Of a DNA stretch of 64,000 nt, positions 61,955 through 64,000 are shown piece after piece (the first letter of the stretch is position 1; each line of letters begins with the position of its first letter). The stretch covers positions 20,460-84,459 of the forward strand of contig NZ_CAKUAT010000012.1 in the NCBI RefSeq assembly GCF_934636665.1. Direction: 5' to 3'. The notes beneath the pieces are model-generated. The model saw only the letters and a list, made by a program, of their open reading frames with translations. It did not search any database and had not been told where the DNA came from. Source of the stretch: an uncultured Senegalimassilia sp. GTDB lineage: Bacteria; Actinomycetota; Coriobacteriia; Coriobacteriales; Eggerthellaceae. The translations under genes were made by a program, and so were the position numbers.

Positions 61955-62007
61955 GCGAAGCCGACCACGCCCAGGTGGTTGACCTGTTCCGCAAGGTCAT
62001 GGCGTAA
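61955..62007 (+). pseudogene. fucO 3'-end remnant
   Basis: The 50 bases ending at the TAA repeat the last 16 codons of fucO (EADHAQVVDLFRKVMA, then stop) with two or three substitutions. Nothing N-terminal exists. It is a relic of a duplication of fucO, deleted up to its last codons. The rest of 61,474-62,194 holds repeats and a terminator but no gene. Confidence 0.85.
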
Positions 62008-62082
62008 GGTAGCCGTGCGCAGGCCCCGAGCTAAGGCGCTGGCGCGGAACCAGAACGGCCGCGATAAAGGCGTAACCTACTA

Positions 62083-62121
62083 GGGGTCGTCCCCGGAAGA
62101 ACTCCGGGGACGACCCCTTCT
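62083..62121. terminator. bidirectional-type intrinsic terminator hairpin
   Basis: Stem GGGGTCGTCCCCGGA with its complement around AGAAC, followed by TTCTT. It sits about 75 nt after the fucO relic and 75 nt from the end of the convergent SPFH gene, whose transcription it could also end. Confidence 0.8.
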
Positions 62122-62194
62122 TGCTGCAAGCGATTCTCTTGTGGGCGCATATGCATCCCGGTGACCCCTGGACAGATCAAAGCCAGGGCTTGGC

Positions 62195-63145
62195 TTAGGC
62201 CTCGAACGGGTTGTCCTTGTCCTCGGGCTTCTGCTGGGCGGCCTGGGCTGCGAGGATGTCCGGGAGGATCGAGGAGGAGCCCTCGAAGCCTGACGGGAGC
62301 AGGATGGTCGAGGCCTTGCCGGATTCAGCGAACGACCCCATCATCTCCACCCACTGGGTGTACGTGAACAGGTCGTTCGCTTCCTTGGCTGACACGCCCG
62401 AGGACTTGATCACGTCAAGCGATGCAGCGATGCCGTCGGCGATGGCCTTGCGCTGGTTCGCGATGCCGATGCCCGTCTGCTCCATGGCCTCGGCCTGGGC
62501 GCGCGCGGCCACGACGGTCTTGGTACGCTCGGCCTCGGCAAGCGCCTTCGCCGCCTCCTGGTCGCGCTGCGCGGAGTTGATCGCGTTCATTGAGCGCTCG
62601 ACGTCCTTCGGCAGCTCGATGTCGGTGATGAGCGTGGTGATGATGTCGTAGCCGTAGCCCGCCATGAGCTCCGTCACGGAGTCCTTCACGTTTTGCGCGA
62701 TGAGGTCCTTGTTGTCGAACACCTCGTCGAGCGTGTAGCCGGGGATGGCCGAGCGCAGGGCGTCGGCGATGTAGCTTTCCATCTGGTCGATGGGGTTGCT
62801 CAGGATGTAGTAGCTGCGGTAGACGCCCGACTGCTCGACGGTTTGGGCGGGCATCTGGTCGACGCGGAACTGAACCGACACCGCCGTGCCGATGGTCACG
62901 TTGTCCTTGGTCTTGCCGTTGAGCGAGTAGCGCGCCTCCTGGGTGCGCAGGTTGACCTCGGCGGCGCGGCGTTCGATGATCGGGATCAGGAAGTGAAGGC
63001 CCGGCTGCACGATGCGGTTGAACTTGCCGAGACGCTCGATGATGGATGCCTCCTGCTGCCGCACGACGAACAGCATCGGCGAGCCGGCGACCGCGGACCC
63101 GACGGCCGCGATGACGAACAGGATGAGCAGGGTAAGAATGATCAT
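62195..63145 (-). CDS. SPFH/band-7 (stomatin/prohibitin-like) membrane protein
   Basis: A 316-residue protein: one N-terminal transmembrane segment (IILTLLILFVIAAVGSAVAG), the SPFH core VRQQEASIIERLGKFNRIVQ then PGLHFLIPII and TLITDIELPKDVERSM, and a long Ala/Glu-rich helix (EAAKALAEAERTKTVVAARA). This is the stomatin/HflK-like arrangement that forms large membrane-microdomain rings. Start ATG 63145 follows AAAGGAAGTCCC. Typical partner NfeD is not visible here. Single-gene unit. Confidence 0.87.
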   Translation of the reverse strand: MIILTLLILFVIAAVGSAVAGSPMLFVVRQQEASIIERLGKFNRIVQPGLHFLIPIIERRAAEVNLRTQEARYSLNGKTKDNVTIGTAVSVQFRVDQMPAQTVEQSGVYRSYYILSNPIDQMESYIADALRSAIPGYTLDEVFDNKDLIAQNVKDSVTELMAGYGYDIITTLITDIELPKDVERSMNAINSAQRDQEAAKALAEAERTKTVVAARAQAEAMEQTGIGIANQRKAIADGIAASLDVIKSSGVSAKEANDLFTYTQWVEMMGSFAESGKASTILLPSGFEGSSSILPDILAAQAAQQKPEDKDNPFEA

Positions 63146-63731
63146 GGGACTTCCTTTCTGCTGGGATGAGCTGATTCTAACGGATAAGGGCAAGCGGCAA
63201 CGTAAAATCTCGTGCATGTTCCGTTCGCGCGTGCGCTGGGCACGAAGCGCGGGCGGGGCGGGGAAGGGAGGGGGAGCGCGTGTCGCCCGTCGTGAGCCCG
63301 TGAGGCGGCAAGGCGTTGACGTGCGCTTTTTTCGCGAACATGCAGGGTGGCCAGGGGCGGGCGGGGCAGGGTGTGCGATTTCGCCGCGACCCCGCAGGGC
63401 GGTAAAGGGTTGGCAGGGCGATGGCGCTCGGTTTCTGCGGCCGCGGTTGATTTGCCGCCGCAGCGCCCTTCGTCCCCTGCGCGCCGCACGTCTTCGCCGC
63501 CTCCAGAAGGGGCTTTCTCAGACTCAGCCGTACGTGTCCGGCTGAGTTCGATAGCGAAATCGAAGCGTCCGGACGAACTTTCGAGTCAAGCCCCTCCGCT
63601 CGCTTTCGTCGGTTCCGTGAAAACGTTGCCCTGCGTGGGCCTGGTTCCCGCGGCGGCTTATCATGGAAGGCAGACGAGAGAAACATGCGCGGCCGCCGGA
63701 TGGGAGACGCCGCGCTGATTTGGGGGAATAC
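63146..63731. other. noncoding spacer with a hairpin
   Basis: No gene is supported between the divergent SPFH and FeoA genes. A CTCAGCCG...CGGCTGAG hairpin (63523-63546) is the only clear structure; the GC-rich open frames look accidental. Confidence 0.5.
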
Positions 63732-64000
63732 ATGCTGCTGAGCGAACTTGCGCGCGGACGGGCGGGCGTGGTCGAGGCTGTGCACGGCGAAGGATCCGTT
63801 CGCCGTCATTTATTGGATATGGGGCTCACGCCCAACGCGGTGGTGACGCTGCAGAAGGCGGCTCCCATGGGCGACCCGATCCAGGTTACGGTGCGCGGCT
63901 ACGAGCTGACGCTGCGCCTGAGCGAGGCCGACAACGTGCTCGTCCGGCCGCTCGACCTGCAGGATCGCCCCGGCGCCCCGGCCGACGCCACCGCCCCGGC
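63732..64000 (+). CDS. FeoA-domain protein (partial, runs off window)
   Basis: The frame from the ATG at 63732 (preceded by TGGGGGAATAC) reads MLLSELARGRAGVVEAVHGE, SVRRHLLDMGLTPNAVVTLQ, KAAPMGDPIQVTVRGYELTL, RLSEADNVLVRPLDL, a standard FeoA SH3-like domain, then a Pro/Ala-rich tail to the edge. FeoA assists the FeoB ferrous-iron transporter. The extended tail suggests more sequence beyond, perhaps a fused or following FeoB. Only about 89 codons are visible. Confidence 0.88.
   Translation, partial: MLLSELARGRAGVVEAVHGEGSVRRHLLDMGLTPNAVVTLQKAAPMGDPIQVTVRGYELTLRLSEADNVLVRPLDLQDRPGAPADATAP

Noticed and set aside
1..64000. CRISPR array, tRNA, rRNA or prophage structural genes
   Set aside because: No regularly spaced short repeats, no tRNA cloverleaf or rRNA-like sequence and no phage head/tail proteins were recognised. 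I could not run dedicated tools.

Overview
The window looks like a chromosomal segment of a high-GC anaerobic gut actinobacterium of the class Coriobacteriia, most likely Eggerthellaceae (Eggerthella/Gordonibacter/Slackia-like). The main evidence is two operons that each pair a Tat-exported, lipobox-bearing FAD flavoprotein of the fumarate-reductase type with a membrane-anchored multihaem cytochrome c. A giant LRR-type surface protein and consistently GC-rich core genes fit the same picture. The assignment comes from gene content and composition, not from a database search.

Positions 1-29,700 are a defence/toxin-antitoxin island riddled with decayed insertion sequences. In order it holds: a partial AbiEi-like gene; a 686-residue protein with a C-terminal HEPN motif; a winged-helix fragment; an Abi_2 (AbiD/F-type) HEPN protein; a tandem RelB/DinJ antitoxin; an ImmA/IrrE protease plus DUF4411 PIN-like pair; an IS3-family element; and an ABC-three-component (ABC-3C) operon whose ATPase is frameshifted at a G tract and which carries an extra HEPN gene. 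Next come a broken UvrD-type helicase, an Abi_C HEPN protein, an unrecognised coiled-coil protein, a complete Septu pair (PtuA ATPase, PtuB HNH nuclease), three IS256-family copies, a second IS3-family element, an AT-rich membrane protein, a DUF6933-like protein, AbiEi with a truncated AbiEii, and a WYL regulator. Three copies of a composite 'hairpin plus sugar-transferase tail' element sit beside the 5' ends of three of these modules.

Positions 29,700-39,600 carry a two-gene DdmDE-like anti-plasmid system: an SF2 helicase with a C-terminal PD-(D/E)XK nuclease, followed by an Argonaute-like partner. It is bracketed by near-identical long palindromes. After it come a DUF4365-like protein and a mobilisation-type cluster (repeat-rich protein, VirD4/TraG coupling ATPase, ClpP paralogue).

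Positions 39,600-64,000 look like core genome: a MaoC-type hydratase, a nitroreductase, a 2,280-residue surface protein, a VapBC-like pair, two flavoprotein-cytochrome operons, TrmO with a large low-complexity insert, a TetR regulator, FucO-like lactaldehyde reductase, a small membrane protein, an SPFH/band-7 protein, and the start of a FeoA-domain gene running off the end. The intergenic spaces are rich in structured repeats: a dispersed palindrome, MITE-like modules, a possible cobalamin-riboswitch core with no gene directly behind it, and clear intrinsic terminators. I saw no tRNA, rRNA or CRISPR array.
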